In this document: piece after piece, positions 45,552-53,303 of the stretch
How the letters are laid out: each line of letters begins with the position of its first letter
How positions within the stretch are numbered: the first letter of the stretch is position 1
Assembly (NCBI GenBank): GCA_944381135.1
Contig: CALWJY010000001.1
Coordinates: 26,595-90,594, forward strand
Source: an uncultured Clostridia bacterium
GTDB taxonomy: Bacteria > Bacillota > Clostridia > Christensenellales > UBA1242
Direction of reading: 5' to 3'
DNA: 64,000 bases
Translations under genes and position numbers: made by a program
Notes under the pieces: model-generated
Database searches by the model: none
Told to the model about the DNA's origin: nothing
What the model saw: only the letters and a program-made list of their open reading frames with translations

Positions 45552-47734
45552 TATTCTCTTCGCAGGCTTTCCACAGGGTCGAGTTTTGCGGCTTTGCTTG
45601 CAGGATAGAGCCCGGCAACCATGCTTATTCCGATTGAAACCAAAAGTGCAACGGCAAAATACCACCACCTATATGAAATTGGAGCAATGCCAATGGTGTT
45701 TATCAGAACAAGATATACAATCAGCGTCAAAATCACATTGAACACAATTCCAACAACACCGCTCAGAAGCCCAACAAGGAAACTTTCCGATGTGAAAATG
45801 CGCTTGATGTCTTTTCGGCGCGCACCGATTGATTTGAGAACACCAATTTCTTTGGTGCGTTCGGTCACACTCATGTAGAGCACCACCAAAATCATCATTG
45901 CAGACACAAGAAGAGAAATGCATGAAATGACAATCAGCGAGGTGCCAATCACGCTTGACATGTTTATGAACATGTTTGCAAGTTGTTCTTCAATCGAGCC
46001 GGTGTAGCCTTCCATGCCAGCCAGAATTGAATTGATGGCATTTGTGACTTCTTCGGAATCGGTTTTGATGTAAAGCACATTTGGGTCAAGATTTGTGCCT
46101 TGATTTTGATTGAAGAGAGTTTGAAAATAGTTATAGTCAATATACATCACAAGAAAATTCGACATCACAGATGTGTCCACAGTTGCGGTGATTTCTTGAT
46201 GGTCAAATGTCAGATTTGTGCTTTGTCCTTGTGCGTTTGTGAAAGTGAAAGCAATGTCAACTTCACGGTTTGTGCCGTCTTCATTGAAAATGCTTTCGTC
46301 TTCAAAAAGCCTTGCAATGCTTGGCGAAAACATGATTCCGCCTTCCGCTGTGGACATTTCGCCGTCAATGATGTTGGTGTCGGTGTAGTATGGCGGGGTG
46401 GTGTAGAGATAGATGATGTTTTGAAAGGACAAACCGCTTTCAGCCATTTCTGCATCATTAAAATAGTCAACAACAATTCCGTCCGGGTTGTAAATCACTT
46501 TTGCGCCGGTTGTCATTGTCATCATTTGGATGCCGTATGAGATGTTTTCGTCTGTGATTTCAAATTTTTCTTCAAGCAAACCTTCTTGAAATTGTCTGTC
46601 AAGTTCGGCGTTGATGTTTGAAACAAGCCCATCAATTTCTTCTTCCGAGAAAGAATTATATGCAAACATTGATGCCAAATCGCTTGAACTTCCGGTCTTT
46701 GAAATGGTGGCAATTGTTGGGTCGGAATAGGAATTCATGGTTGCGGAGATATAATCCGTGATTCCGGAAGAAAATGACATCATCAAAATCAAACTTCCAA
46801 TTCCAATTGCAACACCAAAAGCCATGAGAAAATTTTTGGTTTTGCTTGCCCACATATTGTGGAATGAAAGGCGGATGGCTTGCCAAAGTGACAGGTTTTG
46901 TTTGTCTTTGGAATTTTTTGCTTTTTTCTTTTTGTCAGATTTTGAAGACGCATTTTCCGCAGTGTCTGTTGTTGCGTTTTCAGTTTCATGTGTGGTTGTC
47001 TTTGAAACATCAACTGCAATTTTTGCTGATTTTGTTTTCTTATATTTTTCATTCTTGTGGTCGCCGGTGATTCTTCCATCAGAAATTTCCACCACACGAG
47101 AAGAAATTGACGCCACTTTTTCGGAGTGGGTCACCATGATGACAAGTTTTCCGCTGTCAGCAATTTCTTTCAAAATCTGCAAAATTTGCATGGAGGTTCC
47201 GCTGTCAAGTGCGCCGGTTGGCTCATCCGCAATGATGATGTCGGGGTCGTTGATGAGGGCGCGTGCAATGGCAACCCTCTGTTTTTGTCCGCCAGAAAGT
47301 TGAGTTGGTTTTTTCTTGAGATGTTCGGAAAGTCCGACGCGGTCCAAAATGTTTTTTGCTCGCTCAACCTTTTCCTTTTCTCCAACATTGGAAAGTGTGA
47401 GGGCAAGGGTTACATTGTCCAAGATGGAAAGGTGAGAAATCAGGTTGAAAGACTGAAAGACAAAGCCGACTTTGTTTTTGCGATATTTATCCAACTCTCT
47501 GTCAGTCAATTTTCCAAGATTTTCTCCACCCGAAATGATTTCGCCGGTGAAATCAGAGTCAAGCCCGCCAATCAAATTCATCAGTGTGGACTTTCCACTT
47601 CCGCTTTCACCAACTATGGAGACAAGTTCGCCTTTTTCAAATTCGACATTGATGTCATAGAGCGCTTGGAAGGTTTCTTTGCCAGCCATTTTATATTTTT
47701 TGTTGACATTGATGAGTTTAAGTTCCTTTTCCAT
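45551..47734 (-). CDS. MacB-type ABC transporter, ATPase-permease fusion
   Basis: The 727-residue protein joins an ABC ATPase (about 1-225: GESGSGKST, LSGGQKQR, ADEPTGALD) to a MacB/FtsX permease through a Lys/Thr-rich linker (about 226-280). The permease has one helix near residue 300, a large extracytoplasmic domain (about 325-585) and three C-terminal helices (SIGARRKDIKRIF loop between). MacB-type proteins drive efflux or lipoprotein/peptide export mechanically. Upstream MarR gene, 31 bp away, forms an operon with it. AAGGAA precedes the ATG. Confidence 0.9.
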   Translation of the reverse strand: MEKELKLINVNKKYKMAGKETFQALYDINVEFEKGELVSIVGESGSGKSTLMNLIGGLDSDFTGEIISGGENLGKLTDRELDKYRKNKVGFVFQSFNLISHLSILDNVTLALTLSNVGEKEKVERAKNILDRVGLSEHLKKKPTQLSGGQKQRVAIARALINDPDIIIADEPTGALDSGTSMQILQILKEIADSGKLVIMVTHSEKVASISSRVVEISDGRITGDHKNEKYKKTKSAKIAVDVSKTTTHETENATTDTAENASSKSDKKKKAKNSKDKQNLSLWQAIRLSFHNMWASKTKNFLMAFGVAIGIGSLILMMSFSSGITDYISATMNSYSDPTIATISKTGSSSDLASMFAYNSFSEEEIDGLVSNINAELDRQFQEGLLEEKFEITDENISYGIQMMTMTTGAKVIYNPDGIVVDYFNDAEMAESGLSFQNIIYLYTTPPYYTDTNIIDGEMSTAEGGIMFSPSIARLFEDESIFNEDGTNREVDIAFTFTNAQGQSTNLTFDHQEITATVDTSVMSNFLVMYIDYNYFQTLFNQNQGTNLDPNVLYIKTDSEEVTNAINSILAGMEGYTGSIEEQLANMFINMSSVIGTSLIVISCISLLVSAMMILVVLYMSVTERTKEIGVLKSIGARRKDIKRIFTSESFLVGLLSGVVGIVFNVILTLIVYLVLINTIGIAPISYRWWYFAVALLVSIGISMVAGLYPASKAAKLDPVESLRRE

Positions 47735-47765
47735 TGGTCATTCCTTTTATTCTAAAAGATTGGCT

Positions 47766-48161
47766 TCATTTAAAAACTTTTATGTTTGTTGAAAACTGAT
47801 TCATCACTTTGACAAAGGTTTTAAGGTCGTTTTCCGAAATTCCTGCAAACAACTTTTCTTCAAACTGTTTGTTGACCTCGTTCACTTTTTCAACAAATTG
47901 CTTTCCTTTTTCCGTCAAAGCAATTTTTTTGTAGATTGGTTTGATGAGTCCTGCCATTTGCATTTTAAGAAGTGTTCGACTGGTGTGAGCCTTATTGCAT
48001 GCGATGTAGGCAGTAAGTTCCTGTTGAGAGTTATAGTCATGTTCCTCCAAAGCTTTTGCAAAAATGACAAAAGACGGCACAAGTTTGTTGTCTGTCAAAA
48101 ATTTGTTGTATGCTTTTTTGATTGTGAGCATTTTTTCCAAATTGTTAAATTCCGATTCCAT
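47766..48161 (-). CDS. MarR-family transcriptional regulator
   Basis: The 131-residue winged-helix protein has the recognition region QQELTAYIACNKAHTSRTLLKMQMAGLI and wing KKIALTEKGKQF. ATG 48161 is used; AAGGA lies 11 nt upstream, rather far. A TTG at 48194 has no site. It probably represses its own operon with the ABC exporter through the palindrome at 48204-48217. Confidence 0.85.
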   Translation of the reverse strand: MESEFNNLEKMLTIKKAYNKFLTDNKLVPSFVIFAKALEEHDYNSQQELTAYIACNKAHTSRTLLKMQMAGLIKPIYKKIALTEKGKQFVEKVNEVNKQFEEKLFAGISENDLKTFVKVMNQFSTNIKVFK

Positions 48162-48203
48162 TTTTTTTATCTTCCTTATTTTCTTGTTTATCAAAATTAT
48201 GTT

Positions 48204-48249
48204 GTTGACAAATCAACTGTATGTTAGCATATTTTTGCATTCATGTCAA
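48204..48249 (-). promoter_or_regulatory. marR operon promoter and palindromic operator
   Basis: On the minus strand: TTGACA (48249-48244), a 17-bp spacer and TAACAT (48226-48221). The perfect palindrome GTTGA-cnnn-TCAAC (48204-48217) falls at the predicted transcription start, an ideal place for autorepression. Confidence 0.6.
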
Positions 48250-48345
48250 ATTTTTTGCGAACAATTCAAATTAAAATTTGAAAAGAAAAAAATCAAGAAA
48301 GAGTGCTTCAGAATGTAAAATTGAAACATATTTATTAAAAAATGT

Positions 48346-48374
48346 TTGTCAAATTTCATGAAGTGTGATATAAT
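48346..48374 (+). promoter_or_regulatory. Promoter of the heavy-metal permease gene
   Basis: TTGTCA (48346-48351), a 17-bp spacer and an extended consensus -10, TG-A-TATAAT (48369-48374). A normal GGAGG follows before the ATG at 48396. Confidence 0.7.
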
Positions 48375-48395
48375 TCTGTGTGTTTTGGAGGCAAG

Positions 48396-49394
48396 ATGGC
48401 AGGAATTTTTGTTGACAGCCTATATGATGCCGTTGTGGACTGCTTAAAAGTTGTTCCAATCCTTTTTCTTGCCTATCTTTTGGTGGCATTTCTTTCTCAC
48501 GACCACAGCCACAAATTTTCTTCTTTCCTTTCAAAAAACAAGAAATCAAGTGTTTTTTATGCTTCTCTTCTTGGATGTGTTCCTCAGTGCGGATTTTCGT
48601 CTGTCATGGCAGATTTATATTCCGAAAGAAAAATCTCCTTAGGCGCACTTGTGGCAGTTTTTGTGGCAACTTCGGACGAGGCAATTCCGCTTATGCTTGC
48701 AAACCCAGACAGCATTGTGGAAATGCTTTTGCTTATTGTAACAAAAATTTTGCTTGCAATATTTTGGGGATATTTGATTGAACTTCTCATTTTTGCATTT
48801 GTGAAACGTAAGAAAAAAGTTCCGGCGGTGGCAGGTGGCACGGATGAACATTTGCATGAAAACACTGCTCATGCTGAAGAACATGAACACGAGCATGTCC
48901 ACGCTGAAGAAGATGCTTTTCATTCTCATCTTCATGAGTGCGGGCACATCCACACCGATTCGTGCAGTTCTTCTTGCGGACATTCACACGGCGATTGCTG
49001 TGGAGACAACATCTTTGTTGACGCTTTCGACCACACTTTGAACATTTCAATCTATATCTTTGTTGCAACTTTCATCATCAACATTGTTGTTGCTTTGCTT
49101 GGAGACAATTTAGGCAACTTTTTGCTTGGAAATTCACCCTATATCCAAATTCTTCTTGCAAGTTTGATTGGACTTATTCCAAATTGTGCATCTTCCATTC
49201 TTTTAGTTGAATTAAATATTGCAGGATTGTTAACATTCCCGGCGCTTGTTGCAGGACTTACGGCAGGAGCAGGTGTTGGACTTGTGATTTTGTTCACCAA
49301 AAACAAAAAACATCCACTTGAAAATTTGGGCATTTTGCTGCTGCAATATTGCATTGGTGTTGTGAGTGGTATATTTTTGACAATCTTCTTCTGA
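48396..49394 (+). CDS. Putative heavy-metal/arsenic permease (ArsP_2-like) with His-rich loop
   Basis: The 332-residue protein has two sets of membrane helices (about 10-135 and 215-332), with CVPQCGFSSV and LIPNCASS as internal-repeat motifs in equivalent places. Between them is a cytoplasmic or external loop of about 75 residues with many His, Cys and Glu residues (EHEHEHVHAEED, HECGHIHTD, CGHSHGDCCGD). This fits the 10-TM heavy-metal exporter family (ArsP_2). The metal is unknown; zinc, manganese or arsenite are possible. GGAGG precedes ATG 48396. It is divergent from marR. Confidence 0.75.
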   Translation: MAGIFVDSLYDAVVDCLKVVPILFLAYLLVAFLSHDHSHKFSSFLSKNKKSSVFYASLLGCVPQCGFSSVMADLYSERKISLGALVAVFVATSDEAIPLMLANPDSIVEMLLLIVTKILLAIFWGYLIELLIFAFVKRKKKVPAVAGGTDEHLHENTAHAEEHEHEHVHAEEDAFHSHLHECGHIHTDSCSSSCGHSHGDCCGDNIFVDAFDHTLNISIYIFVATFIINIVVALLGDNLGNFLLGNSPYIQILLASLIGLIPNCASSILLVELNIAGLLTFPALVAGLTAGAGVGLVILFTKNKKHPLENLGILLLQYCIGVVSGIFLTIFF

Positions 49395-49486
49395 CAAGAT
49401 ATGGAATTGATAATTTGATAGGTGGCGCATTTTGATGAAGGTTGTCTTTGAGGAGTTTGTTGATTGAAAATAAACTGACAAGAGGA

Positions 49487-49603
49487 GGGCAACTTGAGCC
49501 GTGCGTGGCACGGCATGCAACGCGAAAGAAAAAACTGAACCTTGTCGGGTTCAGTTTTTTCTTTCGTGTTGCCCACGCTTTTTCAAAGCGTGGAAAGTTG
49601 CCC
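49487..49603. ncRNA. 117-nt perfect cloverleaf (four-way junction) element
   Basis: The outer stem GGGCAACTT/AAGTTGCCC (49487-49495/49595-49603) encloses three hairpins: GCCGTGC/GCACGGC (49498-49504/49508-49514), a 25-bp stem with one G-U (49517-49541/49548-49572), and CCACGCTTT/AAAGCGTGG (49573-49581/49585-49593). Only five bases lie unpaired at the junction. It is not a tRNA. It lies in the intergenic region 49395-49749, which holds nothing else I recognise. Whether it acts as RNA, a terminator or a mobile DNA element is open. Confidence 0.6.
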
Positions 49604-49749
49604 ATGTTTCTTCGAAGAGGTTGTGTGATGAAATCAATACTCAATCATCAAAAAACATAAAAATTCATTTTCAGAACGCAACAAAAAACAAAATCAATTC
49701 CTCAAATGATGAAAAAATTAAAATAAACAAAAATCAAACAAGACAAATT

Positions 49750-50001
49750 TCAGCCGTTTAAGCCTTGAGACTGGCGCTCCATGTTTTCAACAACAATGTC
49801 TTGAATGTCTCCAAGGCCATCGCAATATTCCAGCACTTTCCAAGGGGTGTTGGTGTGGAAATGAAGACGAATCATCTCATCATCACCAACAACAAGCAAG
49901 CAATCTCCTTCAATGTTGTTTGTTATGTATTCTCTGATTGCTTCATCAGAGAGGTTTTTTCCTTCAATCAAAAGTTGTGTGTCAAACTTAAATTCATTCA
50001 T
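49750..50001 (-). CDS. Free-standing FakA/YloV central (Dak1_2-like) domain
   Basis: The 83-residue product matches the middle domain of the fatty-acid kinase subunit FakA (YloV): FDTQLLIEGK, GDCLLVVGDDEMIRLHFHTN, PWKVLEYCDGLGDI and VVENMERQ. The kinase (Dak2) and C-terminal domains are absent. AGGAG lies 6 nt before ATG 50001, and the start overlaps the upstream DivIVA-like gene by 8 bp, so this is a real coupled gene rather than a fragment. Probably a regulatory or binding module; function unknown. Confidence 0.75.
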   Translation of the reverse strand: MNEFKFDTQLLIEGKNLSDEAIREYITNNIEGDCLLVVGDDEMIRLHFHTNTPWKVLEYCDGLGDIQDIVVENMERQSQGLNG

Positions 50002-50632
50002 TTTCATCTCCTGTTTCGTTATAGAAATCAAATGCTTTCATGATTTCTGACAAATCTTCAGTTGGGTTCAAGGCTTCTTCAAAACTGAAACCACTTTCAC
50101 TTTTTGGAATGTTTTGCAGAGTCTTATTGGTTGTTATGTGAATTTCTTTTGGCGCTTCTTGAACTTTTTTATAGTCCTGCATCTTGTTGAGAAGCATTCT
50201 CATGCTGTCGTTGTCGGAATGGATTGGGCGGGTGATGTCGGACATTTTGTCGAGATTGTCTTTATATCTGTCAAGCATGTTTGAAAATTCTGCCATGATG
50301 TCTTCAAAGTTTTGGTCACGGCGAAGTTGAGGAAATTTGGTGTTGAGTTCGTGCACCAAAAGTTCCAATTTGTCCATGATGAGTTTGTTGAAGTTTTTTG
50401 AACCCTCTTCTTGAAATTTTTTTGCTTTTTCAATGACAGAAAGAGCATTGAGAATGTTTTTCTCTTTGTTTTCAATTTCAGAACGTTCATTCTTCAAATC
50501 CAAGACTTTTTTTTCGCTGTCAAGCGCTTTAAGTTTCTCTTCCATAAGTTTGGATTCATAAGAGACTTTCAGTCTTTGGATGTAACTGTCAACTTCTGTT
50601 TTGTTGTAGCCATTTATTTCTTGTGAAAACAT
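49994..50632 (-). CDS. DivIVA-like coiled-coil protein
   Basis: The 212-residue protein starts MFSQEINGYNKTEVDSYI, matching the DivIVA N-terminal membrane-curvature domain, and continues as a coiled coil (about 20-100). A helical middle and a disordered tail follow. DivIVA-type proteins mark curved membranes and recruit division or polar factors. ATG 50632 is chosen for the domain start; GGAG is 11 nt upstream. It overlaps the membrane-protein gene upstream by 19 bp. Confidence 0.7.
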   Translation of the reverse strand: MFSQEINGYNKTEVDSYIQRLKVSYESKLMEEKLKALDSEKKVLDLKNERSEIENKEKNILNALSVIEKAKKFQEEGSKNFNKLIMDKLELLVHELNTKFPQLRRDQNFEDIMAEFSNMLDRYKDNLDKMSDITRPIHSDNDSMRMLLNKMQDYKKVQEAPKEIHITTNKTLQNIPKSESGFSFEEALNPTEDLSEIMKAFDFYNETGDENE

Positions 50633-51114
50633 ATCATCAAAATCTCCAATATCAATAATACCAAAAAAGGCACAACAAAAGCAATCAAAATTGGGGTGGA
50701 AATCAAATTTTTTGAAAACAAAAAGAAATATAGGCTGACGAAAACAATCGAAAAAGCAACAATAAGGTGGAATTTTTGTCCGCAAAAGAAAAATGTTGCC
50801 ACTGATGCAATCACAAAGGCGATGGCGATGTAGAACGGAGCATAAGAGGCTGTGTCCGTGTGGTGAAACACAAAGCCTAAAATTCCAATGCTGACAAGAA
50901 GTGAGCCGAGATAGAACGAACTGTCAAACTTAAACAGCATGCTTTTGACAAGTTCAAATCCGCCCAAAAAGAGACAAAAACCGAAAAACCACAATGTTGG
51001 ATTTTTTACCCAAAAAATTGAAATGAAAATGTAGGCAACAAAAGAGAGAAATGCAAGCATGGCAAACGCTTTCAAGATGAAACTTTTTTTGATGCCAAGA
51101 AATCTTCCGTTCAT
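50614..51114 (-). CDS. Small multi-spanning membrane protein
   Basis: The 166-residue protein has about six hydrophobic helices with few charged residues between, and no motif I recognise. It heads a three-gene unit with the DivIVA-like protein and the FakA-like domain. It has no Shine-Dalgarno site; its promoter ends 6 nt before the ATG. Function unknown. Confidence 0.7.
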   Translation of the reverse strand: MNGRFLGIKKSFILKAFAMLAFLSFVAYIFISIFWVKNPTLWFFGFCLFLGGFELVKSMLFKFDSSFYLGSLLVSIGILGFVFHHTDTASYAPFYIAIAFVIASVATFFFCGQKFHLIVAFSIVFVSLYFFLFSKNLISTPILIAFVVPFLVLLILEILMICFHKK

Positions 51115-51150
51115 GTTTTAATTATGTTCATCTTGCAAGAAATTAATCAA
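51115..51150 (-). promoter_or_regulatory. Promoter of the membrane-protein/DivIVA operon, possibly leaderless
   Basis: On the minus strand: TTGATT (51150-51145), an 18-bp spacer, CATAAT (51126-51121), then 6 nt to the ATG at 51114. Confidence 0.45.
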
Positions 51151-51171
51151 ACAAAGCCTTTTTCTCACAAT

Positions 51172-51207
51172 AAAAAAGTGGCAATGTCACTTTTTTGCCA
51201 CTTTAAT
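51172..51207 (-). terminator. Terminator after first lgt gene, with alternative fold
   Basis: AAAGTGGCAA (51175-51184) pairs with TTGCCACTTT (51195-51204); on the minus strand it is followed by TTTTTTATT. A second hairpin, AAAAAAGTG with CACTTTTTT (51172-51180/51188-51196), uses the same bases and excludes the first. Confidence 0.7.
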
Positions 51208-51239
51208 TTATTTAAGATTAAGACGCCCAAATACCACTT

Positions 51240-52064
51240 TTATGGGTCGGTTTTGAGTACTTTCATGATTATTTCAAAATTTTTGTCTCTTTTGCGGTGA
51301 TATTTGAAAAAATACCAAACAAGCACTAAGACACCAAAGATGATGAAAATTCCGCTCAAAAGTTGAGAAATGCGCACCGAACCCCAATATAGACTGTCGG
51401 TTCTCAGACCCTCAATCCAAACTCTGCCACTGCCATAGAAGATGAGGTAGAACGCACCAAGCATGCCATAGGTTTTGAATTCAATGCGATATAAAAGCAG
51501 TTCAAGCCCAATGAAAGAGATGAAATTCCACAAACTTTCATAGAAGAATGTTGCCAAATGCCAGCCACTGCCATCAATATAGACAGCAAACGGAAACCAT
51601 TGCCAAGCGGGGTCGGTGACTGCATAGCCATATGCTTCTTGATTGAAGAAATTTCCCCAGCGTCCAAGTGCTTGCCCAAGAATAAGCCCAGGGGCAATGA
51701 TGTCAATCAAAGCAAAGAAATTCTTTTTGTGGATGGCGCAATAAAGCACAACGCCAAGCGCACCACCAATTAAACCGCCATAGAAACCAAGCCCGCCTTC
51801 CCAAATTTTGAACACATCCCAAAAGTTTGTGTAGTAGTCCAAGCGGAAAAGGACATAATAGATTCTTGCGCCAATCACGCAAAGAGGGATGACATAGAGA
51901 GCAAGGACGATGATGTCCTCAGTTTTAAAACCTCTTTTTTTGGCGTTTTTGATTGTGATAAGCACGCCCAAAAGATAGGACAACGCGCTGATGAGTCCAT
52001 AGAAATTTATTCTCAAATTTCCAATTTCAAAATAACTTGGAACAGAAAGCAAAGAGTCAATCAT
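51240..52064 (-). CDS. lgt: Prolipoprotein diacylglyceryl transferase, copy 1
   Basis: The 274-residue protein has seven membrane helices, the signature GRWGNFFNQEAYG near residue 130 and the second conserved Arg region IEGLRTDSLYWG. Lgt moves diacylglycerol from phosphatidylglycerol to the lipobox Cys. ATG 52064 is chosen since the promoter ends 7 nt upstream; the frame is open to 52100. It is one of two tandem copies. Confidence 0.93.
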   Translation of the reverse strand: MIDSLLSVPSYFEIGNLRINFYGLISALSYLLGVLITIKNAKKRGFKTEDIIVLALYVIPLCVIGARIYYVLFRLDYYTNFWDVFKIWEGGLGFYGGLIGGALGVVLYCAIHKKNFFALIDIIAPGLILGQALGRWGNFFNQEAYGYAVTDPAWQWFPFAVYIDGSGWHLATFFYESLWNFISFIGLELLLYRIEFKTYGMLGAFYLIFYGSGRVWIEGLRTDSLYWGSVRISQLLSGIFIIFGVLVLVWYFFKYHRKRDKNFEIIMKVLKTDP

Positions 52065-52100
52065 GAGAATAAGTATATATGTCAAACCACAAAAAGTCAA
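52065..52100 (-). promoter_or_regulatory. Promoter of lgt copy 1, predicted leaderless
   Basis: On the minus strand: TTGACT (52100-52095), a 17-bp spacer, TATACT (52077-52072), then 7 nt to the ATG. No Shine-Dalgarno sequence. Confidence 0.75.
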
Positions 52101-52319
52101 ACAAAATCAGAATGAAAAGAATGTTTTTTGAATGTTTTTGTTGAAACTTGTTTGCTTTTTTTTCAAATATATGTTGAAGCAAAATCGAAAATAAACCAAA
52201 AATAAAAAATGATTAATAAATTTAAAAGAAATGAAAAAGAGATTAAAAACAAAAAAATCAAATTTAAAATCAAAATCAAACAAAAATAGACCGAAAATTT
52301 GCGAATTCTCGGAGATGCG

Positions 52320-53171
52320 TCAAAAATCTTTTTTCAAAACATCCATGATTTTTTCAAAAGGGGTTTTCTTTCGCCTATGAAGAATTGTGCAAAAAAGGAC
52401 ATATCCCAAACCCACCACAGCAAGCAAAATTCCCAAAACAAACGAAATTCGGACATTTCCCCAAAACAAACTGTCAGTTCGCATTGGCTCGATGATTGCC
52501 CTCATGGTGCCATAGAAAATCAGATATATCCCAGCAACCATACCACTATTTTTGAAGCGAACTTTGAAGAGAAGAACCATCAAAAGTGTAAAGCCAATCA
52601 AATCTAAACCGCTTTCATAGAAAAATGTGGCATAGTGCCAGCCCTCGCCACCGCAGTTGCAAATTGGAATGTTGCAATCATCAATGAAAACAGCAAACGG
52701 AAACCATTGCAAAGCGGGGTCGGTGACTGCAAAGCCATATGCTTCTTGATTAAAAAAGTTTCCCCAACGGCTGAGTGCCTGTGCAAGAATAAGCGCAGGG
52801 GCAAGAACATCTGCAAGCGCAAAGAAATTCTTTTTGTGAATCAAACAATAAAGCAATGCTCCAAGCGCACCGCCAAAAAGACCGCCAAAGAAAGCAACTC
52901 CGCCGTCCCAAAACTTCAACATGTCCCAAAAGTTGTCGAAAGTTTCCCATCTGGCAATCACATAATATGCCCTTGCAAAAATTATGAAAAGTGGAACAAC
53001 ATAAAACATCAGCGTGACAATGTTTTCAGAAGAAAATCTTCTTTTTTTGGCAATTTTGAAACAAACAAAAAGTGCCAACAAATATGCCACCGCAACAATC
53101 AAACCATAGAAATTTATGTTTAAACTTCCAATTGAAAACCCGCTTGGAATTGAAAGCGCAAGATTTTTCAT
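52320..53171 (-). CDS. lgt: Prolipoprotein diacylglyceryl transferase, copy 2
   Basis: The 283-residue protein is a close paralogue of its neighbour and shares NFFNQEAYG, the TDPA.QWFPFAV block and RTDSLFWG. The signature's first Gly is Ser (SRWGNFF), and an insert with three Cys (DDCNIPICNCGGEG) replaces a shorter loop. ATG 53171 follows its promoter by 6 nt; the frame extends to 53249. The 255-bp AT-rich gap to copy 1 contains only the copy-1 promoter. Confidence 0.92.
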   Translation of the reverse strand: MKNLALSIPSGFSIGSLNINFYGLIVAVAYLLALFVCFKIAKKRRFSSENIVTLMFYVVPLFIIFARAYYVIARWETFDNFWDMLKFWDGGVAFFGGLFGGALGALLYCLIHKKNFFALADVLAPALILAQALSRWGNFFNQEAYGFAVTDPALQWFPFAVFIDDCNIPICNCGGEGWHYATFFYESGLDLIGFTLLMVLLFKVRFKNSGMVAGIYLIFYGTMRAIIEPMRTDSLFWGNVRISFVLGILLAVVGLGYVLFCTILHRRKKTPFEKIMDVLKKDF

Positions 53172-53206
53172 GCTTAAAGTATAAGAAAAGAAAAAAAATA
53201 TGTCAA
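53172..53206 (-). promoter_or_regulatory. Promoter of lgt copy 2, predicted leaderless
   Basis: On the minus strand: consensus TTGACA (53206-53201), a 17-bp spacer, TATACT (53183-53178), then 6 nt to the ATG at 53171. No Shine-Dalgarno sequence. Confidence 0.8.
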
Positions 53207-53267
53207 ACAATATGATTGACGGCATTATAAATTTTTTTAATTTATACAAAAATTTTCTTCAATTAAT

Positions 53268-53297
53268 TTGCAATATTATATTCTTTTTTGTTAAAAT
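53268..53297 (+). promoter_or_regulatory. Promoter of the large lipoprotein gene, predicted leaderless
   Basis: TTGCAA (53268-53273), an 18-bp spacer and TAAAAT (53292-53297), 6 nt before the ATG at 53304. The intervening bases are ATAAAT, with no ribosome binding site. Confidence 0.65.
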
Positions 53298-53303
53298 ATA
53301 AAT

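Noticed and set aside
49487-49603. Cloverleaf as a tRNA
   Set aside because: No T-loop GTTCGA, no CCA-side acceptor features, and the central arm is 25 bp.
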